Part shown: positions 1 through 10,116 of the stretch, one piece after another
Position numbering within the stretch: the stretch's first letter is position 1
Layout: every line of letters begins with the position of its first letter
DNA from: Flaccisagitta enflata
Taxonomy: Eukaryota; Chaetognatha; Sagittoidea; Aphragmophora
Assembly (NCBI GenBank): GCA_965153355.1
Contig: OZ231127.1
Span: forward strand, 50,406,001-50,470,000
Reading direction: 5' to 3'
Length of the DNA: 64,000 nt
Notes under the pieces: generated by a model
The model's database searches: none
Told to the model about the DNA's origin: nothing
What the model saw: the letters and a program-made list of their open reading frames with translations, nothing else
Made by a program: the position numbers and the translations under genes

Positions 1-2
1 AT

Positions 3-1304
3 TCAATATCTCCTGCAGCAAAATCGACTTCAACCTCGCTACATGTAAATGTTGGGTCAGACTCTGAATCTACTCAGTCCTTACCGATGCCCGATATTGA
101 TGCGGCGGCTGCAGCAACCTGTAGGGTGGTACGTCCAAAGGAACCAAAATCCAAACCTGCTGCACCAAGGGTTGCAGCAAAGAAGTGGGAAACGAATATT
201 CCTCCTGGGATAACTCCACAGCAACCAGCGGCTTTGCAGCAACCTGGTAAAAACAAAGAAAAAAGGATGAGGGAGCATGAAAACGAGCGCATTCCTGATC
301 GTATCATCTCCGATAAAAACATCGTTAAATTTCGACAAAAAGCGTTCATCCCAGAATTAAAACATCATGATTTCGAGTTACATCCGGATGGACTGGATTT
401 GCAAGATAGAATTGCAATTGAGGACCAATCATTGGAATTCAAACCAGAAGACCTAAACAGTGAGGATTGGTTGTCTCTCGTGCTTAAAAACTCAAGAAAC
501 AACTGTTCTAACATGACTAAACTTGGAATGAGACGCAGCAGAATCGATTCTATGGTGATCGCTACCTACCCTGATTTGCGTGATGCCTGTCTCTCTGAGA
601 ACGAGGGTATCGTACCCTTGGGAACTGATGAATCAGCAAATATGGTCTATGATACCTTAATTGAATTGAATTACATTAGGGCAGTCAGCAGTGAAGTTTT
701 GGATGAGCCTCTCTTTGATACATTTGAAGAAGCTTTAAGATATGTTAAAAAAGGACAGGTTTCTGATTCCATCAAACACCAATATTGTTACTTCAAACAG
801 TGTCAAGACAATGACGAGGCCATCAGCCTAGCAAGAGACCTAAAGTTAGGGCTGATTGATGCAACAGATTCTCGGGTTGATGCGCTTCGCAGGCTTGACA
901 ATCTTGGAAAAACCTTGATTGACTCGCAATCCAGCCTTTTTGTGGTAGATCAACTTCTTTTCAAACTTGCTTTCCCTCGAAAGTCTGAGAGAATGAGATG
1001 TGGCCTTGTTTTAAATGGCCCAGATTGTAAACGAGCTCTTGTGAAATATCACCAAAGTAAGGGTCTTCACAGAGGGGCCCATTTCTGCTATGCAGTCATG
1101 TCCCATACAATTTGGACACCGAATTTGCTCCAACTAGCGACTGAAGTAGTTCGTGAATGCTCCACTTGTTGCTCCTTTCACTTCCATGCAAAGCCTGTTA
1201 AAACAACTTTGGAGACACTACTATGCGGAAAAGGGGAAAGCGGAACGATTGATTTAAAAGGGCCAATCAGTTTAAAATCTAAATCTCAGTCATTCCAACC
1301 TTAA
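3..1304 (+). pseudogene. LTR-retroelement pol fragment: spacer plus integrase zinc-binding domain
   Basis: The frame is open from the left edge of the window, so this is the C-terminal part of a longer polyprotein. It begins with a low-complexity Ala/Pro/Lys-rich spacer. Near 1040-1185 it carries an HHCC-type integrase zinc-binding motif: two spaced His around YHQSKGLHRG, then CSTC. The start of the integrase core follows (TIDLKGP, with the first catalytic Asp). The frame stops at 1304 inside the core, and the rest of the core continues in another frame, so this copy has a frameshift near 1285-1305. Reverse transcriptase and RNase H would lie to the left of the window. The order fits Ty3/gypsy or Bel/Pao elements; I cannot decide between them. 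The reading frame is otherwise clean over 1.3 kb, which suggests a fairly young insertion. Confidence 0.85.
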
Positions 1305-1308
1305 TTCA

Positions 1309-2511
1309 AAAGCTTACATCTTGGTCGTTTTCCTACCAACTGTAAATTTCACCTGCCTATCATTTCTGCCTGACAAAACACCTCTAAGCGTCTCCCGGAA
1401 GCTATTCTCAGAGTTTTTAGCGTATTTTCCGGGCATTTCCCACCTGAAATCCGATGCCGGAGGAGAATTCAATTCGGCCGTGACCAGATCACTTTACTCA
1501 TTATACAACATCACTGTGACAATCTCGACCTCAAACAATCCAAAAAGCAACCCATGCGAACGCAGAATACAGACATTCTCGAAGGTGTTAAAGGTGGCAC
1601 TTCAAACTGGACCTTTGGGCTGGCCTGAGAGTCTAAAAATCTGTATGCACGTGCTTAACCAGTTAACTAGCCACCCTCAAACTAAAATGAGTGCAAGTCA
1701 GCTCTATGCTCTAGGAACAGGCGATAGCCCAGCGTCACAACCCGCAATCTTAGTCGGAACGGCGCCAGAAGTGCATCCTCATTGGTCGCATGTTGCGGCA
1801 AAAGCCAAGGCAATAATTGATGCAATCAGGAAACACTATGGGGTTTACGTGAGTATCAAACGGACAAACCAAAAAACACTCCAAAGTATGAATATTCAGG
1901 AAGGGTCCCGAGTGTGGTATAGGATGCACCGTGAACCAAAGGTCCTTGCATGTGGATATGCTTCTATTTTGCCGCGCGTAGCTATCGGTTTTGTGGTGCG
2001 TTTTTTAGGCCGGACCAGCGTGGTGCTTAAGTCCGACGTTACGGGGAAAATGTTATATAGAAACATTATCGACCTAACCCCTTTCATTCCCTCGACATGG
2101 AATTACAATCTCAATTTTCACAGCGCCAACAAAGAATACGAGCGTGAACAACGAGGTTTAGACCTAGAAATTCTCACAGATCCACAGAAACACACTCGCA
2201 GGGCAATGGATGAAGCACTCAAGGAAGGTCAAGTCGGACATCAGCCGAGACGACGCAACAATCGCACCCGACTAGAACCTCACCTCCAAGATGCGGATGC
2301 GGATGCAGAAGCCGTTGACGAGAGAGTTGGCGATGACCCGAAGTCGCAAAAGACGAGACCACGCACTGAACCGTCCGGAAATGAAGCTGTAGCAGACCCT
2401 GACGTGATCGCGACGTCATCAGATGAAAGCGACGAGGCTGACGAGCTAATTCCGCGCACTCATAGACGCCGTTCGAAGCGCCTCGCCGCAAAACGCCGCG
2501 GTGATAATTAA
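1309..2511 (+). pseudogene. LTR-retroelement integrase core and C-terminal domain (second frame)
   Basis: This continues the integrase of the preceding entry in a shifted frame. The remaining acidic residues of the DDE triad are visible: Asp in HLKSDAGGEF (about 1450) and Glu in NPKSNPCERRI, 34 residues later, a normal spacing for retroviral-type integrases. A C-terminal SH3-like stretch follows (VWYRMHREPK... IGFVVRFLG... YRNIIDLTPF). The end is a long charged tail rich in Arg, Asp and Glu, finishing with basic clusters at RRRSKRLAAKRRG. There is no chromodomain that I can see. The stop is at 2511, and no polypurine tract or LTR is evident in the next 500 bases. Either the element is truncated here or it continues past the antisense genes to the envelope ORF at 10.1 kb. 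Confidence 0.85.
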
Positions 2512-3020
2512 AGTTTGCTCATATGGTCATTTTCACCATTCGCTTTCACTTCTGAGTTACTTAGTAACCCGAGGGTTGTATATATTCTAAATTGAGTAAT
2601 TTTGACCAAACTAATAAATGTTAAGATTCAAACCTGTATCTTAGCCTTGAAAACTTTTTACATATAAACTTCAAACTAATTATGAAAAGCTGGCAACGTC
2701 TTCAAAGTCCTTTTCCTTTTCCGAAATTTCAGTCCGTTTTGAGTGATAAAACCCTCAAGCTTGTCCGTTTCGGTACTTCTCCACGACTTGATGCGGAATC
2801 ATCGGAAAAGCCACGGGAAAGCGGAATTGGCCCTGATGTTGAATGGGGTTAGAAACGTGAAACAATTTTTGGTAGGCATTTATGGGTTCGTATATAGATT
2901 AAATAGCATAATGAAGCACTGGTCTGTCTGGCTTTTAGTAGTCACTTGGTATTAAACTTCATTTTGACTCACTGACTACCGACATTAATGATACTTCCCT
3001 TTGAACAAAAATCCTTTGGT
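2512..3020. other. Spacer between integrase and the antisense gene; no gene seen
   Basis: AT-rich sequence with only short unsupported frames. It should contain the 3' untranslated region of the minus-strand gene that ends at 3021. No polypurine tract, LTR end or repeat is visible. Confidence 0.5.
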
Positions 3021-6000
3021 TTAGCTAACTGGTCTACTCTTCTTAACAGCACAATTTCGTTTCCTCTTCTTCACTTTGCTTTTTCTCACCCATCTTGAAG
3101 TCAGATGAACGTTGGGATAGACCACCCTCTTCCCAATGACGCATTGGTCGCATGCCCAAAATCCTCGTTGAACCCTCTCGAGGATCTTTCGATGCTCGCG
3201 CAGCAGGTCGGTCTGGCCGATGTGATTTTGAAGTCGACGATCAATTTCAGCTATCGCTGAAGCACAGTCCTCTAGTCGGGTGGCATGACTCGCCCGACAA
3301 AGGCCACATCCAAATGCCTCGTCTGACATATTGGTAAAAAGTTGCTGACATGTTAATTTCTGATTCAAACCAAAGTCGGTCTGTCTTTTTTCCGTTTAAA
3401 GTAATCTTGATATATTGTTCCTGGCCACAAACGACCTATGTGAAAAAGTTTTCTTTCTTCTGCTCACCTGCACCCCAATTAGAAGATGCTCTAAATTCGT
3501 ATTCCATCGGATTCTTCCCATGGCACCACAACCATGCTGAGAGGACGATTTTGACCATCGGATTGTAAGCGCGAATTGCATACTTGAGTCCCACAACAAG
3601 AATGATGACGGTTTTGAGGGCTTGGTTCTCAGTAATAAACGCGTACAAGCATATAGCACCCAAACCAATGATCAAGCCGAGGCCAAATTCTGTTGACAAA
3701 GTTATGAAAACCTAATGAGGTGAAAGAATTTCCTTGGCTTGTGTGTGTGTTGCCTTGGTTAGATCCAACATCGTCCCAACACTTTTGCAGTGTCATCACA
3801 GCATCTTACCTGCTACTGCGTGGTTGATGCCTTGTTCACAGCAAGTCAATACGATTTTCAGGCATGAACGGCAGCATCCGGTTTCTTCTTCTTGAGCCAG
3901 GTAAAGCCGCGAGGTCTCCAGATTGGGTGCTGATAAAGTGAACCATGAGTAGAAAACTTTAGAAAATTTTAAAAGATTGGTAAAATATGCCAATTACCAA
4001 AGTATAAATATATAATAAAAGGTGATTAACCCGTTTTAAAAACCATTTTAAACCATTTTGTACAAAAACCTATTTGTTCAAAAGTAATAAAAGCCCCAAC
4101 TGAGGACCTTTCACACACCTGGTAAGACTAATTGGACGGATGCTGGCTGTGGCAATCTATTGCCACCGGCTTGTGACACAATAAGCATAGAACTACTTGG
4201 TTGAGTAACGATGGGTGCACGATTGGAGGAAGACGTTCTAGAAACACTGCTCACCGAAACTGTTGAAATTCTTGAAATAGTTGAGGATGCAGTTCTACCA
4301 GCTGTGGAACCTTGAGACGTCGTGGGGGGAGTTACCCTCACGACAATGATGTCGGATTCAGCCTCTTCGGCGGCAGCAGGAGCAGCGTCCCTGTAGGCCC
4401 GTTGGCCGGAAGTTGACGCTCTTGGTTGAGTAATCGGTGACCGGCGACTGTCCCCCATGTTGGATGGCCGTGTTGCCTGTTCATTGTTGGGCTTCCGGCG
4501 CAGTGGTTGGACGGCGTTAGTCGCAGTTGCGGTACTCGCTGTGTCTGCAGCCCCAACGGCTCCTCTCGAAGTTGCTGCGCTGCTGTTTCCTTCTTGGGTA
4601 TCCATTTCCTCAGTGTCGCCAAGTGCTGAGGACCCTTGTCTAGGTGCTGTAGGCTCGGCGTCTTGGATGCTGCAGCTAGCTTCGCTGGTTGTACTAGTTG
4701 ATGTAACAGCGATTGCTGCAACAGCAACATCCGAGTTAGAACTTATCTCCGTAGTTACATCAGCAGCAGTTGTCACTGTGGCTGTGGCTGATGCAGTGGC
4801 TGTAGCAATTAGAGAGCTAACCGTCACCGTTGAAACTGCGCTTGTGACCACTTCATTGGAGACTGATGTTCTTATTTCCTCGTCAACATCCATTGGAGTT
4901 GCGGCAGTCGCTGAAGCAGCCTCCATGGTATCCTCGGCAGGAGTGGAACCAGCTTCGACATCTGTTTCTTCCCTGCCTCTAGTTGCGGCGGAAATCGAGA
5001 CAATGCTGTCTGCAGCGTTTCTTCCGAGACCCTCTTTCTCAGCCGCGGTTTGGGACGAGATATTTTCTCCCACGACGGCGGAGGTTGTGACATTTGGGAG
5101 TTGAGCTTCTTTGGGAGAATTTTTAGCCAATTTCTTATTTTTAATTCCCTTATTGCTTGAAGGCGCATTTACTATGATGGTTTGTCCCTCGTTAGAAGGA
5201 TATAAGGGAGTATAATCCATCGTCTCGTCCTCATCGGTTTGGATAACATCCATTCCCTCGTCATCTTGCAGATCTGATGTAACAATTAAATCCTGAGGAA
5301 TGCGGGCCAATAATTTCGAGCCGAGTGCATCCACCGCCTTTTCCAACCTTTCAAATTCAGAAACTTCTGTATCGCTGACGCCTGTGGTATCGACGGTTTC
5401 AACATCTGGGATGTCAGGTGCGACGTTATTGGTCTGCGGAGGCTGGTTGTCATCAACCACCCCGCTGCTCGTTGATGCGTTGGTTGCAGCTGCAGTTGCC
5501 GTGTTTGCGCCGGATTTTTCCATGCCAATGGATCTACCTGGCGTCGCGGGACGATCCTTTGCGTTGACGCGATTGGTTGTTGACAAATGCTTGTCCACTG
5601 AAGGTCGAGATTTGATGGTTGTTGCCTTAAGCGCCGGAAGCGGTGCAGGAGCCTTGACGACATCAGCATAGGAGGTAGGAGGCCGATTACTGCCACGCGC
5701 CGCCACAAGAGACTCTTTTCTGGCCCTTTCAGCGACGCGGATTTGTTCGGTTTCAGCCTCATCCAAACCGGCACGTGACCTTGCCTCTTCCACCAAAGGC
5801 GATGGTGGAGGCCGAACGGAGCTCAACCGGGGATTGACCGCTTTCGAATCGCTCACTCCGGTGGACATGCGAGGCTTTGAGACAAGCTTGGTTGATGCCG
5901 CAGGCTGACGGGCCACGGACTGAGCCCTATCATCGCGGCTGATTGATTTAGAGCGGCGACTTGGCGCGACGCTAGACTGACGGCTTGATGACCCTGAAGA

Positions 6001-7235
6001 GCGGCGACTGTCGTCTGCCCGATGGCGATCCCCCTCTTCTCGGCGGCGATCATCGGCCCCTCGGCGGTGATCATCGTTCTCTCTGCGGCGTCCGTCGTCC
6101 CTACGGCGATCATCGTGTCCTTTTTGAGTGGAATTGCAGCATTGTAACCTTTTGGCATTTTCATCTTGCTACTATGCCCTTGATTTTTCATCTTGGGGCT
6201 ATATTTGACATTTCCGCTTGAATTTGAGTGTTTTTGCTAGAAGTAGAAACCGCTGAAAGATATTTCGATATTTTTTTCAAAATTCTAGTGATTTGAGGCC
6301 CAAATTAGAAAACGCTGAAAGGTATTTTGATATTTTTTTTTCCAAAATTCTAGTGATTTGAGACCCAAATTAGAAAACGCTGGAAGATATTTCGATATTT
6401 TTTCCAAAATTCTAGTGATTTGAGGCCCAAATTAGAAACCGCTGAGGGATATTTCGATATTTTTTTTCAAAATTCTAGTGTTTTGAGGCTCAAATTAGAT
6501 AACGTTGAAAGATATTTCGATATTTTTTTCAAAATTCTAGTAATTTGAGGCTCAAATTGGAAAACGCTGAAAAGGTTTTCGTTATTTTTTTTAATTTCTG
6601 GTAATTTAAGCTGGTAATTTAAGCCTAGATCAGAAGACTCTGTGAACATTTTTAATATTTTCCCAAAATTTCCACTGATAAAAGGCTTAGCTAAGATAAT
6701 CACAAAAAAATTTTCTGATATTCCTTCTAAAGTTCTAGTGATTCTGGTTTGATTTTAGAAATGCTAGTAGTTTTACAAGACAAAGGTTTAGTGTAGTGGG
6801 GCCTAGTTTGAAAGCCCCACAGGAATGACGCAGTTTTCCCTTAAGGTTTTGAGAAAATTGAGGCCTAACTTGAAGCTCCGTAAAATTGTCCGATATTTCT
6901 CCCAATTTTTCCATAAAGGTAACCTTTGCTTCATGAATACTCGCTAATGATCTAAAATTGATTAATTCTGTTAATAGGGTGATAACGCGAATTATTTTGC
7001 AGAGCTTCGCTTGCCTCTAGTTACAAATTACAGGATAACCGGATGTTTTTTCTGTAAAAAATACTAGTTTCTTACTCAATTTTCGATGCTATGGCAAAAA
7101 CCTTCATGACTTTTGCGTTGGCGTATGGCGTCAGCGTGACTTAGCGTGATTGAACCCCTTACACAACACTGAGAACACACAGTTTAAACGCGGTTTCTTA
7201 CCCCTTTTCTCCTTGTTTTTGCCGTCGCGATCCAT
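3021..7235 (-). CDS. Unrecognised Ser/Thr/Ala-rich membrane protein, 5 exons, about 892 aa
   Basis: Proposed exons: 7235-7202, 6119-4119, 3929-3810, 3689-3468, 3322-3021. All four introns are GT-AG and phase 1, and the total (2679 nt) is divisible by three. The start MDRDGKNKEKR leads into a charged Arg/Asp-rich stretch (about residues 12-60). A Ser-Arg segment follows, then about 600 residues rich in Ser, Thr and Ala with a PTSYADVV motif near the start. Exon 3 has Cys clusters (GCCRSC, TCC). Exon 4 encodes hydrophobic stretches at about 720-738 and 743-773. Exon 5 has Cys pairs at 798/801 and 850/853 with a coiled stretch between, possibly metal-binding, then a Lys/Arg-rich end. This looks like a long disordered region tethered to a membrane. 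I do not recognise the family, and it could be a host gene or a mobile-element accessory gene. The exon 2 acceptor has a poor pyrimidine tract and is the weakest part of the model. Confidence 0.7.
6225..6620. repeat. Tandem repeat, about 62 bp unit, six degenerate copies
   Basis: A unit with the motifs GATATTTCGATATTTTTT, TTCTAGTGATTTGAGG and CCCAAATTAGAAAACGCTG recurs about six times with small length changes. It lies in the first intron of the antisense gene. The remainder of that intron, to about 7196, is AT-rich with no further structure seen. Confidence 0.85.
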
Positions 7236-8013
7236 TATAACACCGGAAACTGAGGGTCAAGACTTTTCTGAGTTTCTGGCTGAGCGTAAAAACCACGTTT
7301 TTCGGGCGTCTGCTTGACGGGTGCTTTAATAACGTACCAAGGGGAGGAAGATGGAGGTAGTTTGTTTGTTTACATGGATGGGTTGAGTACGTTTTTAAAA
7401 CACTCCCCACTTGTACTCGTCCTCTTGCAACCCCCATCCCCACGGTTTTCGATCGGGACGGTGCTAAAAGTCAACCCAACTCTGCGCGAGTTTTTTGCGA
7501 AGTTTTTTACGACTTTTAGAGGCGAATCTAGAGGCGGATTTATGACCGAAAAAAGTCTCTAGAGTTGAAACAACGCATCACTAGAAAGGACGATCGGTGA
7601 ATTTTCATAAGAAGAGTACTGGCAGTATCAAAATCATGTATTTAATCATGTATCAAAATCAGATATCGAAATCACTTCCTTGATCAAGAACATAAAACGA
7701 GGACGTGCATTGAACAAAAAATGCGTGGGTTTCATGCAAGGGTTGAATATAACACTGATTTCATGCAATTCCTTCTTTGAACAACAATAACAAGGCCCAT
7801 TCACCAACATTACAACACAAACAACAGAACAAAAACAACACCGCTACACCACATATACAGCCGAAGCCACTTTTCTTCTTCTTTCTCTCTCTTCAGTCCT
7901 TCTTTCTCCACCTCCATAATATCTAGTCTTTCCTTCGTCTTTATCTTTCTTCTTTTCTATCTTCCGTCTGTCTGTCTCTTTTTCTCATCTGTCTTCACCT
8001 CCCTTATTCTCCT
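7236..8013. other. Intergenic region between two minus-strand genes; pyrimidine-rich block
   Basis: This holds the upstream region of the large Ser/Thr-rich gene and the downstream region of the small membrane-protein gene. Positions 7871-8000 are strongly CT-rich on the plus strand, hence purine-rich in the minus-strand 3' region. No gene is seen. Confidence 0.5.
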
Positions 8014-9295
8014 TCACACGAACACTTCTTCGGTTTCTTCTTCCTCCTCCTCTTCCTCCTTGACAGCTTCCATCCAGCCAGGGGCGCCTCCCGCTTCCTC
8101 GCGCGTCTCCGTTCCACTGGGGTTGGCGTCCTCCAGCAACGCGGAAGCGGTGGCGATGGAGCGCCTAAGCGCCTCCTCCGCAAGTCGACGGTTGTAAACG
8201 GCCAATTCGACCTGCTCAGCGCCGTCGATCAGCGACAACGCGTTCGTCGAGGGAACATGGAGGAGACTCCTACAAAAAGAAATAAGCAATGTTTTTCCCC
8301 TTTGAACTTTTGAGGAATAAGCATCACTGAGGATAGAGAGATTGCAACCCAATCTAGTTGAGGTCTTCACAAGTACTAACCGAGACATAGCTTCCGAATC
8401 TGGCGAAAGCGGGCGCTGCAACTGCGCTGAGCGCAGCCAATCGGCAATGGGGTCGCGTCCGGCTTCCTCTTCTGTCGGCGCCAAAGACGGAGGCGTCCCC
8501 GCGGCCGCCTCCAAGTCAGGGTCGGCGCCAGCGCCAGCGCCACCAGTAGCAGCAACAGCGGCAGCAGCTGCAGCCTCGGCGGCAGCGGCGGGCGCACCGC
8601 GTTCGCGGCATTTGCTAACCGCTGGAAAGTGGAAGGATTAAAGATTGAATTTTTGATAAAAAACTACAACTTGAGATAAGATAAAAAGTTGCAACATAGC
8701 TTTTCCGGTTTTTTTAAACACTTTACAGTACCGCATGCTTACCCGTGTAAATGGTTGCCCCAGCGACGACAACGGAAAGGGCAATGGAAACCCAAAAGGC
8801 GATCATACTGTGAGAAAGGGGATGAATAAACCTTAGTATTTGTTCTATCATTCTACTTCAACACTCTTCAACCTATATCTTGCTTAACTCTTCACTTACT
8901 AAGTGATATTTGTTGAAGAGGCGTCGCTGACGTCCTCTTGGCTGGCGGCGCCTTCCGACGGCAACTCGGCGATCGGGAGGGGCGTCGTTGAGGCGGTCGT
9001 GGCGTTATAGCGGCGCCACTGCCGCTCTGCTTCTTCGGCGCACATGCGCATTATATCCTCTTTCGTGCTGTGGAGAAGTTTTAAAAAAATAATATTGAGG
9101 TCCCATGCTTAATAGACCAAACCATAGCTATTTCCTTCGTCATTATAAAACAGCATCTCGTTCTGAGATTTGCACTCACTGTCGAGAAGTAATAGCGTGG
9201 GCGTCTCTGCAACGCCGCGCCGCATCCGCAATTAGGCGCTCCACAGCGCCTCGGCGATCATCGGCGTTGGTAAGGGTCGACACGGTGTTGCCCAT
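8014..9295 (-). CDS. Unrecognised N-myristoylated-type single-pass membrane protein, 5 exons, 281 aa
   Basis: Proposed exons: 9295-9180, 9067-8900, 8807-8743, 8621-8381, 8269-8014. Introns are about 90-120 bp and GT-AG, phases match at every joint, and the total (846 nt) is divisible by three. The product starts MGNTVSTL, a classical N-myristoylation signal (Gly2, Thr/Ser at position 6). Residues 1-94 are charged and helical-looking, with NAT and NIT glycosylation-type motifs at the end. One hydrophobic helix spans about 97-115 (IAFWVSIALSVVVAGATIY). It is followed by Lys-Cys-Arg, an Ala/Gly-rich linker of about 40 residues, a helical region and a long Glu run before the stop. The GC content is well above its surroundings. 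I do not recognise the family. The neighbouring minus-strand gene is also a predicted membrane protein. Confidence 0.72.
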
Positions 9296-9500
9296 GTTGA
9301 TGATGACGACTACAACGACAGTTGAAAACGACGATTACAACAACAGATTACAACGACAGTTGACAACGACGATTACAACGACAGTTTACGACGACGATTG
9401 ACAATGACAGTTACGCGACAGTAGACACGATGACTATTAGTGACAGTCTGACGATGACAACTGACGTGGCAATCGACACGATGATAACGACTGACTTGAC
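9296..9500. repeat. Degenerate tandem repeat of ACAACGACAGTT-type units
   Basis: Irregular 12-20 base units containing CAACGACAGTTGA, GACGATTACAACGACAG and similar recur directly upstream of the small membrane-protein gene. The stretch from here to 10116 has no gene that I can support. Confidence 0.6.
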
Positions 9501-10116
9501 ACGTAACTTGGTTACTACCGACACATATGACAGACAATTGCCGACGTTTAGCAATTAAATGACAAGTTTTTCTTTAGATGACAGGACAGTTAATTTAACC
9601 GACCAGAGTCAGAAATATATAGACACGATTAGGCTTCCTTGACAGAGTCAAACCTGAAATGAATAAAATACAGAGAGAATAAAAATGATGGTATATCAAA
9701 TAACGAGAGAGAACAAGAGACTTCCAACAAGCATCGACTGAACTTTTCTGCATTCATTGCCTATTAATCTTTTCGCCAAGTATGACTCATTGATAACAAC
9801 TTTTTGAAAGGCGGTTTTCCTCTTCTTTCGGCCTTAAACGGAAAGATGGGGAGGAAATTGGTTTTTGGTATTGGATCGGTTGGAGGCCGCACATGGAGTG
9901 AAAGGTCCAAATTTGAGGGTCAGTTTTGGTTTTAAATAAGAATTGTATAGGTTAGGTTTCAGGTCCGCGCCTATGGCAACGTCCTGAGATATGGTTGGAG
10001 TCCTAAGTCCCAGAGTAAAAAAATCTGTCGACCCGGTTAAAGTCCGTGACTATCTAGAAAGGGTTGGAGGCCCAAAATCCCAAAGTAGGTGTCTGCACCA
10101 AAGGCAATGACTCGCT

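Noticed and set aside
4457-5104. Plus-strand 215-codon frame rich in Val, Ala and Ser
   Set aside because: It is the antisense of the Ser/Thr/Ala-rich exon 2 on the minus strand; compositional bias keeps the opposite frame open.
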